Assembly (NCBI GenBank): GCA_903844785.1
Contig: CAIMVB010000480.1
Span: 1 to 6,888 of the forward strand
Length of the DNA: 6,888 nucleotides
Reading direction: 5' to 3'
Source of the DNA: an uncultured Rhodospirillales bacterium
GTDB taxonomy: Bacteria; Pseudomonadota; Alphaproteobacteria; Acetobacterales; Acetobacteraceae
Below the pieces are notes generated by a model. The model did no database searches and was not told where the DNA came from. It was given only the letters and a program-made list of their open reading frames with translations. This document shows, piece by piece, positions 6,314 through 6,888 of the stretch (position 1 is the stretch's first letter; every line of letters starts with the position of its first letter). Made by a program: the position numbers and the translations under genes.

Positions 6314-6338
6314 CAACTCTGGCCGCTCTTTGTCGTTT
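6303..6338 (+). terminator. Possible alternative hairpin with T-rich tail after adk
   Basis: GCGGC (6303-6307) is the exact reverse complement of GCCGC (6322-6326), with a 14-nt loop. T-rich sequence with interruptions (TCTTTGTCGTTT) follows from 6327. The stem is only 5 bp and the T-tract is broken, so it would be a weak intrinsic terminator at best. Confidence 0.25.
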
Positions 6339-6357
6339 CAAATTCATTCGGAACACT

Positions 6358-6390
6358 CCGCCGGCTGGGCCCATAGGGCTACCGCGGCGG
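6358..6390 (+). promoter_or_regulatory. Extended stem-loop in the rpsM leader
   Basis: CCGCCG (6358-6363) pairs with CGGCGG (6385-6390). Inside, GCCC (6369-6372) pairs with GGGC (6376-6379) around an ATA loop. The two helices are separated by a near-symmetric internal loop of about 5 nt on each side. It lies 20-64 nt upstream of the rpsM start, where leader regulation would act. Confidence 0.4.
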
Positions 6391-6396
6391 TATCGG

Positions 6397-6409
6397 GGGG
6401 CTCGGCCCC
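6397..6409 (+). promoter_or_regulatory. Hairpin abutting the rpsM Shine-Dalgarno
   Basis: GGGGC (6397-6401) pairs with GCCCC (6405-6409) across a TCG loop (or GGGG/CCCC with a 5-nt loop). The next base begins AGGAGAGG (6410-6417), the ribosome binding site for the GTG at 6422. The position suggests an effect on rpsM initiation; this is inferred from position only. Confidence 0.45.
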
Positions 6410-6417
6410 AGGAGAGG
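6410..6417 (+). promoter_or_regulatory. Shine-Dalgarno supporting the GTG start of rpsM
   Basis: AGGAGAGG lies 4 nt (7 nt from its AGGAG core) upstream of GTG at 6422. It supports the GTG start, since the product matches S13 from its first residues ([10 protein letters not shown]) and no ATG lies nearby in frame. Confidence 0.8.
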
Positions 6418-6421
6418 CACT

Positions 6422-6799
6422 GTGGCGCGCATCGCCGGCGTGAATATTCCGACCAATAAGCGGGTGCTGATCTCGCTTCGTTATATCTATGGCATTGGCC
6501 CGCAGAACGCGAAGGTCATCTGCGATCAGTTGAGCATCCCGGCCGAACGCCGTGTGAATCAGCTGACCGATGATGAAGTGATGCGCATCCGCGAATTGAT
6601 CGACCGCGAATACCGCGTGGAAGGCGATTTGCGGCGTGAGCAGGCCATGAACATCAAGCGCCTGATGGATATGGCTTGCTACCGCGGGCTGCGGCATCGC
6701 AAGGGGCTGCCGGTGCGTGGCCAGCGCACCCATACCAATGCGCGTACCCGCAAGGGCAAGGCGGTGGCTATCGCCGGCAAGAAGAAGGTGACGAAGTAA
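6422..6799 (+). CDS. rpsM: 30S ribosomal protein S13 (GTG start)
   Basis: S13 is in the head of the 30S subunit, contacts the P-site tRNA with its C-terminal tail and forms an intersubunit bridge with L5. The 125-residue product has the N-terminal [20 protein letters not shown], the helix-hairpin-like segment [14 protein letters not shown], and the conserved end [20 protein letters not shown] plus a Lys/Arg-rich tail. Translation starts at GTG, supported by AGGAGAGG (6410-6417). In E. coli rpsM opens the alpha operon and its leader is the target of S4 repression; here a 154-nt gap after adk, rich in hairpins, occupies the equivalent place. rpsK begins 1 nt after its stop codon, so the two are almost certainly translated together. 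Confidence 0.98.
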   Translation: MARIAGVNIPTNKRVLISLRYIYGIGPQNAKVICDQLSIPAERRVNQLTDDEVMRIRELIDREYRVEGDLRREQAMNIKRLMDMACYRGLRHRKGLPVRGQRTHTNARTRKGKAVAIAGKKKVTK

Positions 6800-6800
6800 G

Positions 6801-6888
6801 ATGGCTCGTGAACCCCGCGGCGGTGCCGCTCGTGGCCCGGTGAAGCGCAAGGAACGGAAGAATATCTCCTCCGGCGTTGCCCATGTGC
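6801..6888 (+). CDS. rpsK: 30S ribosomal protein S11, 5' part (3' end outside window)
   Basis: S11 is part of the 30S platform and lines the mRNA exit and E-site region. Only the first 29 codons are present. They read [13 protein letters not shown], then the basic stretch VKRKERKNISSGVAHV, which matches the start of the conserved S11 domain (the KxVSDGVAHI region of E. coli S11). About 100 residues are missing. The ATG lies 1 nt after the rpsM stop; AAGG (6785-6788) in the end of rpsM is a weak ribosome binding site 12 nt away, so coupling to rpsM is likely. Identity rests on the short motif and on the expected gene order. The first eight residues are identical to those of S5 in this window. 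Confidence 0.92.
   Translation, partial: MAREPRGGAARGPVKRKERKNISSGVAHV

Noticed and set aside
6350..6375. GGAAC at 6350-6354 as a general-stress (EcfG-type) -35 element
   Set aside because: No matching CGTT-type -10 element at the expected 16-17 nt downstream.
6268..6421. A missing rpmJ or other small gene in the adk-rpsM gap
   Set aside because: No frame gives an L36-like product, and the gap is GC-rich with structured repeats instead of coding character.
1..6888. Horizontal transfer, insertion sequence, CRISPR or defence system
   Set aside because: Gene order, motifs and codon style are uniform for a vertically inherited ribosomal operon; no terminal repeats, transposase, spaced repeats or foreign genes are seen.

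Overview
The window is a continuous stretch of the conserved bacterial ribosomal-protein super-operon (the spc operon and the start of the alpha operon), entirely on the + strand. It holds fourteen genes in the order rplN (3' part), rplX, rplE, rpsN, rpsH, rplF, rplR, rpsE, rpmD, rplO, secY, adk, rpsM, rpsK (5' part). All intact genes have uninterrupted reading frames and canonical family motifs. I see no mobile element, tRNA, rRNA, CRISPR array or foreign gene.

The organism is most likely an alphaproteobacterium. The order secY-adk-rpsM without rpmJ, the 101-residue zinc-free S14, and the MASA- start of SecY all fit. A four-cysteine adenylate kinase also fits, though less specifically. The window is moderately GC-rich. 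Details of S5, such as the sequence around [14 protein letters not shown], lean towards Rhodospirillales/Acetobacterales, but that is an impression from memory, not a result.

Layout: positions 1-4062 are ten tightly packed ribosomal protein genes. Neighbours overlap (rplX/rplE 4 nt, rplF/rplR 1 nt, rpsE/rpmD 8 nt) or lie 3-13 nt apart, except for a 53-nt rplE-rpsN gap with a bulged hairpin. A 180-nt gap (4063-4242) holds a GC-rich hairpin and a weak promoter candidate, followed by secY and, 15 nt later, adk. A 154-nt gap (6268-6421) is unusually rich in G-tracts and possible hairpins, the last of which abuts the Shine-Dalgarno of rpsM. rpsK follows 1 nt after rpsM and runs off the end.

The genes work together in growth. 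L14, L24, L5, L6, L18, L30 and L15 build the large subunit; S14, S8, S5, S13 and S11 build the small subunit. SecY is the membrane channel for exported proteins, and Adk balances adenine nucleotides. Overlaps and short spacers point to translational coupling. The three longer gaps are the only plausible places for leader-type or attenuation control.

I found no clearly new biological system. The points worth a second look are the RNA structures in the three gaps, the Arg/Gly-rich N-terminus of S5 with its match to the start of S11, and where ribosomal-protein feedback acts in an operon whose rplX-rplE junction has no spacer.
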